Source of the DNA: Accumulibacter sp.
GTDB lineage: Bacteria > Pseudomonadota > Gammaproteobacteria > Burkholderiales > Rhodocyclaceae
NCBI RefSeq assembly: GCF_023806625.1
Contig: NZ_JAMTDX010000102.1
Coordinates: 1 to 64,000, forward strand
Length of the DNA stretch: 64,000 nt
Direction: 5' to 3'
Shown: positions 57,809 to 64,000 of the stretch, piece after piece
Numbering within the stretch: the stretch's first letter is position 1
Layout: each line of letters opens with the position of its first letter
Made by a program: the position numbers and the translations under genes
The notes under the pieces: generated by a model
Databases searched by the model: none
Told to the model about the DNA's origin: nothing
The model's input: only the letters and a program-made list of their open reading frames with translations

Positions 57809-59239
57809 TCAGGCGTGATGAGCAGCCGGCTGCATGACGCGCGCGTCATCGACCGACCGGCCGCCAGCGATCGTCTTGAACATGTTGTAGGCCATGACCA
57901 GCATGCCGACGAGAAACAGCAGACCGCCGAGGAAGCGGATCGCCCAGAACGGATACGAAGCCTTCACCGACTCGACGAAACTGTAGGTCAGCGTTCCGTC
58001 GACATTGACTGCCCGCCACATCAGGCCCTGCATCACTCCGGCGATCCACATCGAGGCGATGTACAGCACGACGCCGATCGTCGCCACCCAGAAGTGCACC
58101 GTGATCAGCTTGACGCTGGCCATCTCGCTCTTGCCGAAGAGCCGCGGCAGCAGGTAGTAGACCGAGCCGATCGAGACCATCGCCACCCAGCCCAGAGCGC
58201 CCGAATGCACATGGCCGACCGTCCAGTCGGTATAGTGCGAGAGCGCGTTGACCGTCTTGATCGACATCATCGGGCCCTCGAAGGTGGACATCCCGTAGAA
58301 GGACAGCGAGGTGATCAGGAACTTGAGGATCGGATCGTCGCGCAGCTTGTGCCACGCCCCCGACAGGGTCATCACCCCGTTGATCATCCCGCCCCACGAC
58401 GGAGCGAGCAGGATCAGCGAGAAGACCATACCGACCGACTGTGTCCAGTCGGGCAGCGCCGTGTAGTGCAGGTGGTGCGGACCGGCCCACATGTAGGTGA
58501 AGATCAGCGCCCAGAAATGCACCACCGACAGACGATACGAATAGACCGGCCGGCCGGCCTGCTTCGGAACGAAGTAGTACATCATCCCGAGGAAGCCGGC
58601 GGTCAGGAAGAAGCCGACCGCGTTGTGCCCGTACCACCACTGGACCATCGCGTCCTGGACCCCGGCGTAGGCCGAATACGACTTGGTCAGGGTGACCGGA
58701 ATCTCGGCGCTGTTGACCACGTGCAACAGGGCGACGGCGAGAATGAAACCGCCGTAGAACCAGTTGGCGACGTAGATGTGGGTGACCTTGCGCTTGGCGA
58801 TCGTGCCGAAGAAGACGACCGCGTAGGCCACCCAGACGACCGTGATCAGGATGTCGATCGGCCATTCGAGCTCGGCGTACTCCTTGCCCGTGGTCATCCC
58901 GAGCGGCAGCGTCACGGCAGCGAGGACGATGATCAGCTGCCAGCCCCAGAAGGTGAACGCGGCCAGCCCGTCGGAGAAGAGACGCGTATGGCACGTCCGC
59001 TGGACGACGTAGTATGAGGTCGCGAACAACGCGCAACCGCCGAAGGCGAAGATCACCGCATTGGTGTGCAGCGGCCGCAGGCGGCCGAAATGAAGCCAGG
59101 GACCGAAGTTCAGCTCAGGCCAGACGAGCTGCGCGGCGATGATCACGCCGACGAGCATGCCGACGATCCCCCAGATGACGGTCATCACGGCGAACTGCCG
59201 CACCACCTTGTAGTTGTATGTTGATTGAGCTTCCCGCAT
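57809..59239 (-). CDS. ccoN: cbb3-type cytochrome oxidase catalytic subunit CcoN
   Basis: 476-residue heme-copper oxidase subunit I of the C family, which reduces oxygen to water at very low oxygen. Twelve or so helices. The metal-ligand His regions are visible: [16 protein letters not shown] (low-spin heme), [11 protein letters not shown] (Cu/cross-linked Tyr region), [15 protein letters not shown] and [17 protein letters not shown] 59239 follows GAGGTGAG. Its FNR-type promoter is described separately. Upstream frame up to 59329 lacks homology. Confidence 0.97.
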   Translation of the reverse strand: MREAQSTYNYKVVRQFAVMTVIWGIVGMLVGVIIAAQLVWPELNFGPWLHFGRLRPLHTNAVIFAFGGCALFATSYYVVQRTCHTRLFSDGLAAFTFWGWQLIIVLAAVTLPLGMTTGKEYAELEWPIDILITVVWVAYAVVFFGTIAKRKVTHIYVANWFYGGFILAVALLHVVNSAEIPVTLTKSYSAYAGVQDAMVQWWYGHNAVGFFLTAGFLGMMYYFVPKQAGRPVYSYRLSVVHFWALIFTYMWAGPHHLHYTALPDWTQSVGMVFSLILLAPSWGGMINGVMTLSGAWHKLRDDPILKFLITSLSFYGMSTFEGPMMSIKTVNALSHYTDWTVGHVHSGALGWVAMVSIGSVYYLLPRLFGKSEMASVKLITVHFWVATIGVVLYIASMWIAGVMQGLMWRAVNVDGTLTYSFVESVKASYPFWAIRFLGGLLFLVGMLVMAYNMFKTIAGGRSVDDARVMQPAAHHA

Positions 59240-59317
59240 GGACTCACCTCGTTTTGATTGTGAAACCGGTTTGCACCGCCCCGAATGATGCCGTCTTTCC
59301 TGGCACTGGCCTGCCAG

Positions 59318-59359
59318 ATGGTATTGCACGCGTCAGCCATCAGGTTTGACGCAGATCAA
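59318..59359 (-). promoter_or_regulatory. FNR-dependent class II promoter of ccoNOQP
   Basis: TTGATCTGCGTCAA on the minus strand (59359-59346) is an excellent FNR/Anr box. Its centre is 41.5 bases before a start predicted at 59311, and TACCAT occupies exactly the -10 place (59323-59318). This gives a leader of about 70 bases to ccoN. The spacing is the standard for FNR activation. Confidence 0.8.
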
Positions 59360-59391
59360 TCCTTTCCCGCCTGGAAGCCGCCCGGCGGCGC

Positions 59392-59418
59392 AAAAAAAGG
59401 GTGCGCCGCGACGCACCC
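59392..59418 (-). terminator. Rho-independent terminator between ccoS and ccoN
   Basis: Minus-strand GGGTGCG / CGCACCC stem (plus arms 59399-59405 and 59412-59418, six-base loop) followed by seven T residues. A textbook terminator. It would stop read-through from ccoI-ccoS and also end the candidate small RNA. Confidence 0.9.
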
Positions 59419-59486
59419 GAACCCCAAGAGAGGAACCGCCCGAGACGCCCTAGGCGCTGACTACAGGAAGCACTCATGCCCTCAAC
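59392..59486 (-). ncRNA. Candidate FNR-activated small RNA (FnrS/AniS-like in logic)
   Basis: A predicted transcript of about 95 bases. It begins near 59486 (set by the FNR box and -10 spacing) and ends at the T7 tract of the terminator at 59392-59418. It contains the pyrimidine-rich run TTCCTCTCTTGG at 59434-59423, a plausible seed against purine-rich ribosome sites, flanked by short GC stems. No downstream gene is served, as the terminator stops the RNA before the ccoN promoter. A frame across it (ATG at about 59477) has no known similarity. Anaerobically induced sRNAs under FNR are known (FnrS in enterics, AniS in Neisseria). That this is one is inference. Confidence 0.55.
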
Positions 59487-59492
59487 GAGGCG

Positions 59493-59534
59493 ATTATCGA
59501 CCGGCTGGCGATCACCGATCTTGACCTGCGTCAA
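59493..59534 (-). promoter_or_regulatory. FNR-dependent class II promoter without a protein gene
   Basis: TTGACGCAGGTCAA on the minus strand (59534-59521) is a symmetric FNR-type box. GATAAT at 59498-59493 is placed exactly at -12 to -7 if the box is centred at -41.5. It lies three bases after the ccoS stop. Confidence 0.7.
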
Positions 59535-59537
59535 AGG

Positions 59538-59774
59538 TCACTCAGATCTTCGGCCGTCTCCGCCCGATGGCTCGGCGGGCGGAGACGGCGACGAATCGAC
59601 CGGCACCTCGCTGCGCCCCGCCACACCGGGCGGGCTGTCGTCGTCCATCAGGATGCGGTACGCCGGCCCCTCGAGGTCGTCGAACTGACCGCCGCGCAAC
59701 GACCACCAGAAGGCGGCACCGATGGCGAAGACGAGGACCACCGAGAGCGGGATCAGCAGGTAGAGCGTCTCCAT
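59538..59774 (-). CDS. ccoS: cbb3 oxidase assembly protein CcoS
   Basis: 78 residues. One helix (METLYLLIPLSVVLVFAIGAAFWWSL) then the family-typical GGQFDDLEGPAYRILMDDD. Needed for heme and copper insertion into the oxidase. A longer than usual hydrophilic proline/serine-rich tail. It follows ccoI by nine bases. Confidence 0.93.
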   Translation of the reverse strand: METLYLLIPLSVVLVFAIGAAFWWSLRGGQFDDLEGPAYRILMDDDSPPGVAGRSEVPVDSSPSPPAEPSGGDGRRSE

Positions 59775-59783
59775 CGGCGGACC

Positions 59784-62231
59784 TCAGCGTACCTTCTGCA
59801 GGCGCAGCGAATTGGCGACGACGAGCAGCGAACTGCCCGACATGCCGATCCCGGCCATCCACGGCGTGATCAGGCCGGCGACGGCCAGCGGCAGGACGAC
59901 GACGTTGTAGGCGAAGGACCAGAGCAGGTTCTGCCGGATCACGCGAAGCGTGCGGCGGGCGACGGACACGCCGCGGCGCAGATGCTCGAGGTTCCCGGAA
60001 AGCAGCACGAGGTCGGCCTGCGTGCGCGCGAGCTGCGAGCCTTCGCCCATGGCCACGGAAACCTGCGCCTGGGCGAGAACCGGAGCGTCATTGACCCCGT
60101 CGCCGACCATCGCGACGACTGCGCCGCCGGCCTGCAGCCGGCTGACGTAGTCGTGCTTGTCCTGCGGCGACGCGTCGGCGACGACCTCGTCGATGCCCAG
60201 CGTCCGGGCCACCCGGTCGGCCACCGAGCGACCATCGCCAGTGAGCAGGACGACGTGCCGGCCGGCGGCGCGCAGCGCGGCGACCATCGCCGTCGCCTCG
60301 GCTCGCGGGTCGTCGCCGAGAGCGAACAGCGCGATCCACCCCGTCTCGTCAGCGAGCGCGACGACCGTGTCGCCCGACGCGACGAGCGAGGCCAATGACT
60401 CGGGCAGCGGCCGGCCGTGCAGTGCCGCGACGTAGTCGGGTCGCCCGAGGCGGACTCGGCGACCGTCGACGACCCCGCCGACGCCCCGCCCGGGCTCGCT
60501 CTGCGGAGCGTCGACGGCCGGCAGCAGACGACCCGCGGCCGCGCGCAGGGCAGCGCCGATCGGGTGTTCGGAAGCCTGTTCGAGCGCTGCGGCGAGCGCC
60601 ACGCTCTGCTCACGGTCGAGCGCACCGAGCGGGTGTACGCCGATGACGCTCATCTGGCCGCTGGTCAGCGTGCCGGTCTTGTCGAAGACGAAGTGGCTGG
60701 CCCTGGCCAGCGTCTCGATCGCGTGGCTGCGCGTGACCAGCAGGCCGGCCCTGGCCATCGCCCCGCTGGCCACGGTCAGCGCGACCGGAGTGGCCAGCGA
60801 CAGCGCACAGGGGCAGGTGACGACAAGGACCGAAACGGTCACCCAGAGCGCCTGACGCGGGTCGATCAGCGACCAGCCGACGGCGACCCCGACGGCGACG
60901 ATCAACAGGGCGACGATGAACCGGCTGGCAATGCGGTCGGCGAGCTCGACGATCCGCGGCTTGTCGAGCGCCGCACGGTCCATCAGGCGGACGATCGCCG
61001 ACAGACGCGTGTGCTCGCCGACACCGGTGACGCGCATGAACAGCGGGCTCTCGACGTTGATCGCACCGCCGGTGACCGGCACGCCGGGGCGCTTGGCGAC
61101 CGGCGCGCTCTCGCCGGTGAGCAGCGACTCATTGGCGCTGCTTTCCCCCTCGATGACCTCGCCGTCGGCCGCAAAGCTTTCGCCGGGCCGGACGAGCACC
61201 ACGTCGCCCGGGCGCAGGTCGGCCGCGAGCACCTGCTCGGCTTCGCGGTTGCCCGGATAGCCGGGGACGCGGCTGGCCACCGCCGGCATCAGCCGGGCCA
61301 GCGCCTCGGTGACGCTGACCGCGCGCTGGCGCGCGGTCATCTCGAGAAAGCGCCCGGCGAGCAGGAAGAAGACGAACATCGTCACCGAGTCGAAATAGAC
61401 CTCGCCGCCACCGCTCAGCGTCGCCCAGACGCTGGCCGCGAAGGCCGCGCCGACCCCCAGCGCGACCGGCACGTCCATCCCCGCGCGGCGCAGGCGAAAG
61501 TCGCGCCAGGCGTTGCGGAAGAAAGGTCCCGCCGAATAGAAGACGACCGGCAGGGTCAGGACGAGACTCGCCCAGCGCAGCAGCTGCTCGAAGTCCGGAC
61601 CCATCTCGCCCTCGCCGGCCAGATACACCGGCACGGCGTACATCATCACCTGCATCATTCCGAAGCCGGCGACGAACACCCGCCACAACGCGCTGCGCCG
61701 CTCGCGGCGCGCCAGATCCTCGCTCTTCGCCGGATCGTAGGGGTACGCGCGGTAGCCGATCGCGGCGATCGCCGCGAGGATCTCCGAGAGCCGGGTCCGG
61801 TTCTCGTCCCAGCGGACCCTCGCGCGCCGCGTCGCGTAATTGATATCCACACCGGTCACCCCGGGCTGGCGCGAGAGCTGCTGCTCGTTGAGCCAGAGGC
61901 ACGCCGAGCAGGTGATCCCTTCGAGGATCAGCGAAGCCTCGCGTTCGCTGCCACCGTCGGCCCCGCCCGGCGTGCGCACGAAGCTCTTCTGGAACTCGGC
62001 GTGGTCGTAGAGCCGCAGGCCGTCGAGAACCGCCGGCAGGGCCTCGGCCGGAGAACTCGGCAGCGCGTCGCGGTTGCGGTAGTAGTCGCCGAGGCCGTTG
62101 TCGACGATCGCCCGGGCGACGGCCTGGCAGCCGGCGCAGCACATCGCGCGCGCCTCCCCGTCGATGCTTGCGTGAAGATCGACTCCGGGCGGTATCGGCT
62201 GGCCGCAGTGGTAACAACTGGCGGTGGTCAT
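59784..62231 (-). CDS. ccoI: Copper-exporting P1B-type ATPase CcoI
   Basis: 815 residues. This copper pump supplies Cu to cbb3 oxidase rather than detoxifying. The N-terminal CYHCGQPIP and CCAGC cysteine pairs are typical of the FixI/CcoI type, followed by a heavy-metal domain with GITCSACLWLNEQQL. Transmembrane metal site TCPCALSLATP, phosphorylation motif DKTGTLTSG, ATP-binding SEHPIGAAL and hinge GDGVNDAPVLAQA are all intact. ATG 62231 begins the CxxC region. It is the first gene of the cco locus and is divergent from ribF. Confidence 0.96.
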   Translation of the reverse strand: MTTASCYHCGQPIPPGVDLHASIDGEARAMCCAGCQAVARAIVDNGLGDYYRNRDALPSSPAEALPAVLDGLRLYDHAEFQKSFVRTPGGADGGSEREASLILEGITCSACLWLNEQQLSRQPGVTGVDINYATRRARVRWDENRTRLSEILAAIAAIGYRAYPYDPAKSEDLARRERRSALWRVFVAGFGMMQVMMYAVPVYLAGEGEMGPDFEQLLRWASLVLTLPVVFYSAGPFFRNAWRDFRLRRAGMDVPVALGVGAAFAASVWATLSGGGEVYFDSVTMFVFFLLAGRFLEMTARQRAVSVTEALARLMPAVASRVPGYPGNREAEQVLAADLRPGDVVLVRPGESFAADGEVIEGESSANESLLTGESAPVAKRPGVPVTGGAINVESPLFMRVTGVGEHTRLSAIVRLMDRAALDKPRIVELADRIASRFIVALLIVAVGVAVGWSLIDPRQALWVTVSVLVVTCPCALSLATPVALTVASGAMARAGLLVTRSHAIETLARASHFVFDKTGTLTSGQMSVIGVHPLGALDREQSVALAAALEQASEHPIGAALRAAAGRLLPAVDAPQSEPGRGVGGVVDGRRVRLGRPDYVAALHGRPLPESLASLVASGDTVVALADETGWIALFALGDDPRAEATAMVAALRAAGRHVVLLTGDGRSVADRVARTLGIDEVVADASPQDKHDYVSRLQAGGAVVAMVGDGVNDAPVLAQAQVSVAMGEGSQLARTQADLVLLSGNLEHLRRGVSVARRTLRVIRQNLLWSFAYNVVVLPLAVAGLITPWMAGIGMSGSSLLVVANSLRLQKVR

Positions 62232-62294
62232 CGACGAGGCGGCTAGGGAAGGTCGTGGGCGACGGGCAGCACCATGCCGGCCCACCAAACCCGG

Positions 62295-62300
62295 TATAAT
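62295..62300 (+). promoter_or_regulatory. -10 box of a likely ribF promoter
   Basis: A consensus TATAAT 32 bases before the ribF start. No matching -35 box is clear. Confidence 0.4.
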
Positions 62301-62331
62301 CGCACGTTTCGTCCGTGTCCACCCGCGCCCG

Positions 62332-63255
62332 ATGCTCGTCTATCGCGGTTCTTCCCAGGTCGCGCACACTGCCACGGTCCTGACCATCGGCAACTTCGAC
62401 GGCCTGCACCTCGGCCATCGGGCCCTGCTCGCGCGCCTCACGGCCACCGCCGCGCGAGCCGGGCTGCCCGCCGCGGTGCTGACCTTCGAGCCGCATCCGC
62501 GCGAGTTCTTCGCCCCCGAATCGGCCCCGCCGCGCCTGTCGACGCTCCGCGAGAAGCTCGAACTGCTCGCCGACGACGGCGTGGACATCGCCTACCTGTG
62601 CCACTTCAACGCCCGTTTCGCGTCGCTGACCGCCGCGCAATTCATCGACCGCGTGCTCGTCGGTGCGCTGCGCGTCAGGCACCTGATCGTCGGCGACGAC
62701 TTCCGCTTCGGTGCCGGGCGGGCCGGCGACTTCGCGCTGCTCAGCGAGGCCGGGGAGCGCCTCGGCTTCCGCGTCGAGGGAATGGACAGCGTCACCTGCG
62801 ACGGGCTGCGCGCCTCGAGTTCCGCGGTTCGCGACGCGCTACAGGCTGGGCAGCTCGAAGCCGCCGCCCGTCTGCTCGGCCGCCCGTACTCGATCGACGG
62901 ACGCGTCGTCCACGGCGACAAGGTCGGCCGGCAGCTCGGTTTCCACACCGCGAACATCCGCATCAAGCACGACCGCCCGCCGCTGCTCGGGGTCTTTGCC
63001 GTCGAAGTGAGCGGGCTACCCGGAGGACCCCACCACGGCGTGGCCAACCTCGGCTACCGGCCGTCCGCGAATCGGGTGCACAGACCGATCCTCGAAGTGC
63101 ACCTCTTCGACTTCTCCGACGACATCTACGGCGCCCACCTCAACGTGCGCTTCCTGCACAAGCTGCGCGACGAGATGAAGTTCGCCGATCTGGCCGCGTT
63201 GAGGACGCAGATCGCCAGCGATGTCGCCGCCGCCCGCGCCTGTTTCCAGTGCTGA
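62332..63255 (+). CDS. ribF: Bifunctional riboflavin kinase / FAD synthetase
   Basis: 307 residues. The N-terminal FMN adenylyltransferase domain has IGNFDGLHLGHRALL and VGDDFRFGAGRAGD with SSSAVRDALQAG. The C-terminal riboflavin kinase domain has GRVVHGDKVGRQLGFHTANI, GVANLGYRPSAN and LEVHLFDF. It makes FMN, then FAD. The start is placed at 62332, where the conserved protein begins. ribF before ileS is a common order in proteobacteria. Confidence 0.96.
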   Translation: MLVYRGSSQVAHTATVLTIGNFDGLHLGHRALLARLTATAARAGLPAAVLTFEPHPREFFAPESAPPRLSTLREKLELLADDGVDIAYLCHFNARFASLTAAQFIDRVLVGALRVRHLIVGDDFRFGAGRAGDFALLSEAGERLGFRVEGMDSVTCDGLRASSSAVRDALQAGQLEAAARLLGRPYSIDGRVVHGDKVGRQLGFHTANIRIKHDRPPLLGVFAVEVSGLPGGPHHGVANLGYRPSANRVHRPILEVHLFDFSDDIYGAHLNVRFLHKLRDEMKFADLAALRTQIASDVAAARACFQC

Positions 63256-63257
63256 GG

Positions 63258-63396
63258 GGTTGTGAAGAAATCGTCACGAGCAGGCCGATATGCCAGGCGC
63301 GAGCGAGCGAACGACGAGACATATCAGATGGATAGGCGAGGAGTGAGCGAGTGAGCAACGCCGCAGATTGGCCGCGCAGTAGATTTATTCACAACC
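63258..63396. repeat. 139-bp inverted-repeat element (MITE/REP-like) upstream of ileS
   Basis: Ends are GGTTGTGAAGAAAT (63258-63271) and ATTTATTCACAACC (63383-63396), complementary with one mismatch. A second pair, GATATG (63287-63292) and CATATC (63320-63325), lies inside. The interior carries GCGAGCGAGCG-type short repeats unlike neighbouring coding sequence. It fills the ribF-ileS gap. No second copy is in this window, so mobility is not shown. Confidence 0.5.
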
Positions 63397-63409
63397 TCTG
63401 AGATCGACC

Positions 63410-64000
63410 ATGGCCGACTACAAGACGACCCTCAACCTGACCGACACCCCCTTCCCGATGCGTGGCGACCTGGCCCGGCGCGAGCCGCAGTGGGTCGCCG
63501 CCTGGCAGAAGAACGGGCTCTACGCGAGGATTCGCGAGGCGGCCAGGGGACGGCCACGCTTCATCCTCCACGACGGCCCGCCCTACGCCAACGGCGACAT
63601 CCACATCGGGCACGCGGTCAACAAGATCCTCAAGGACATCATCGTTCGCTCGCGCACCCTCGCCGGCTTCGACGCCCCGTACGTCCCGGGCTGGGACTGC
63701 CACGGGCTGCCGATCGAGCACCAGATCGAGAAGCTGCACGGCAAGCACGTCGCCGCCGACCGCGTTCGCGAACTCTGCCGCTCCTTCGCCGCCGAGCAGG
63801 TCGAACGTCAGAAGCAGGACTTCATCCGTCTCGGCGTTCTCGGCGACTGGGACCACCCCTATCTGACGATGAACTTCGCCAGCGAAGCCGACGAAATCCG
63901 CGCGCTGGGCAGGATTCTCGAAAGGGGTTACCTCTACCAGGGGCTGAAGCCGGTCAACTGGTGCCTCGACTGCCGTTCGGCACTCGCCGAGGCCGAAGTC
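63410..64000 (+). CDS. ileS: Isoleucyl-tRNA synthetase, N-terminal part (cut by window end)
   Basis: Class I synthetase, first 197 residues visible. It has [26 protein letters not shown] with the ATP-binding HIGH motif, and the conserved [16 protein letters not shown] and [19 protein letters not shown]. The reading frame runs past the window end. The ATG at 63410 lies 14 bases after the inverted-repeat element and has only a weak ribosome site. Confidence 0.97.
   Translation, partial: MADYKTTLNLTDTPFPMRGDLARREPQWVAAWQKNGLYARIREAARGRPRFILHDGPPYANGDIHIGHAVNKILKDIIVRSRTLAGFDAPYVPGWDCHGLPIEHQIEKLHGKHVAADRVRELCRSFAAEQVERQKQDFIRLGVLGDWDHPYLTMNFASEADEIRALGRILERGYLYQGLKPVNWCLDCRSALAEAEV

Noticed and set aside
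59340..59534. 64-codon minus-strand open frame over the candidate sRNA
   Set aside because: It runs through a perfect terminator and both FNR boxes and has an arginine-rich random-looking product. A regulatory reading explains the region better, although a short peptide from the internal ATG cannot be fully excluded.
60417..62246. 609-codon plus-strand open frame opposite ccoI
   Set aside because: Shadow of ccoI, which has every P-type ATPase motif.

Overview
The window is high-GC, densely packed proteobacterial chromosome. It most resembles a betaproteobacterium of the Rhodocyclales type, and the gene set fits a 'Candidatus Accumulibacter'-like organism: a CIRCE-controlled groESL, a PrsK/PrsR/PrsT (PEP-CTERM/exosortase-associated) exopolysaccharide block, a full cbb3 oxidase locus under FNR-type control, cytochrome c', and a set of Chloroflexus-like enzymes for glyoxylate/propionyl-CoA assimilation. 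The organism is inferred from gene content only. I saw no rRNA, tRNA, CRISPR array, phage or intact insertion sequence.

Layout. 1-2.4 kb: the end of a branched-chain amino acid ABC transporter operon (livG, livF) and an EamA exporter. 2.5-4.7 kb: groES-groEL with a perfect CIRCE operator and a strong terminator. 4.9-11.3 kb: accessory region with a MEKHLA/PAS-like protein, a membrane PH-domain protein overlapping an ADP-ribosylglycohydrolase, a frameshifted membrane TIR-domain gene, a shortened DoxX coupled to a LigB-type dioxygenase, a reductase remnant and a trypsin-like protease. 11.4-24.8 kb, minus strand: polysaccharide block with a lytic transglycosylase, UDP-sugar 4-epimerase, UDP-sugar dehydrogenase, PrsT, PrsR, PrsK, a polyprenyl glycosylphosphotransferase and an O-antigen-ligase-like protein. 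No exosortase gene lies in the window.

25.2-27.3 kb: nfeD-qmcA (stomatin) pair, a 55-residue membrane protein and a HIT protein. 27.5-39.8 kb: carbon metabolism. It holds a patatin-like protein, mesaconyl-C4-CoA hydratase, malyl-/citramalyl-CoA lyase, mesaconyl-C1-CoA hydratase, a four-gene 2-oxoacid oxidoreductase and pyruvate phosphate dikinase. Together these would turn propionyl-CoA plus glyoxylate into pyruvate plus acetyl-CoA, interconvert pyruvate and acetyl-CoA, and lift pyruvate to PEP. 39.9-46.1 kb: tgt, yajC, secD, secF, with an unrelated minus-strand membrane gene between tgt and yajC.

46.2-53.7 kb: cytochrome b561, cytochrome c', a purB operon with two small unknown proteins, a glutathione S-transferase, motAB, a Nudix hydrolase and tonB. 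53.7-62.2 kb, minus strand: cbb3 oxidase locus ccoI-ccoS, ccoN-O-Q-P, ccoG-fixH. Three FNR-type boxes sit here, each spaced as in a class II FNR promoter. One of them, between ccoS and ccoN, drives no gene but stands before a short segment that ends in a perfect rho-independent terminator, so it is a candidate FNR-dependent small RNA. 62.3-64.0 kb: ribF, a 139-bp inverted-repeat element and the start of ileS.
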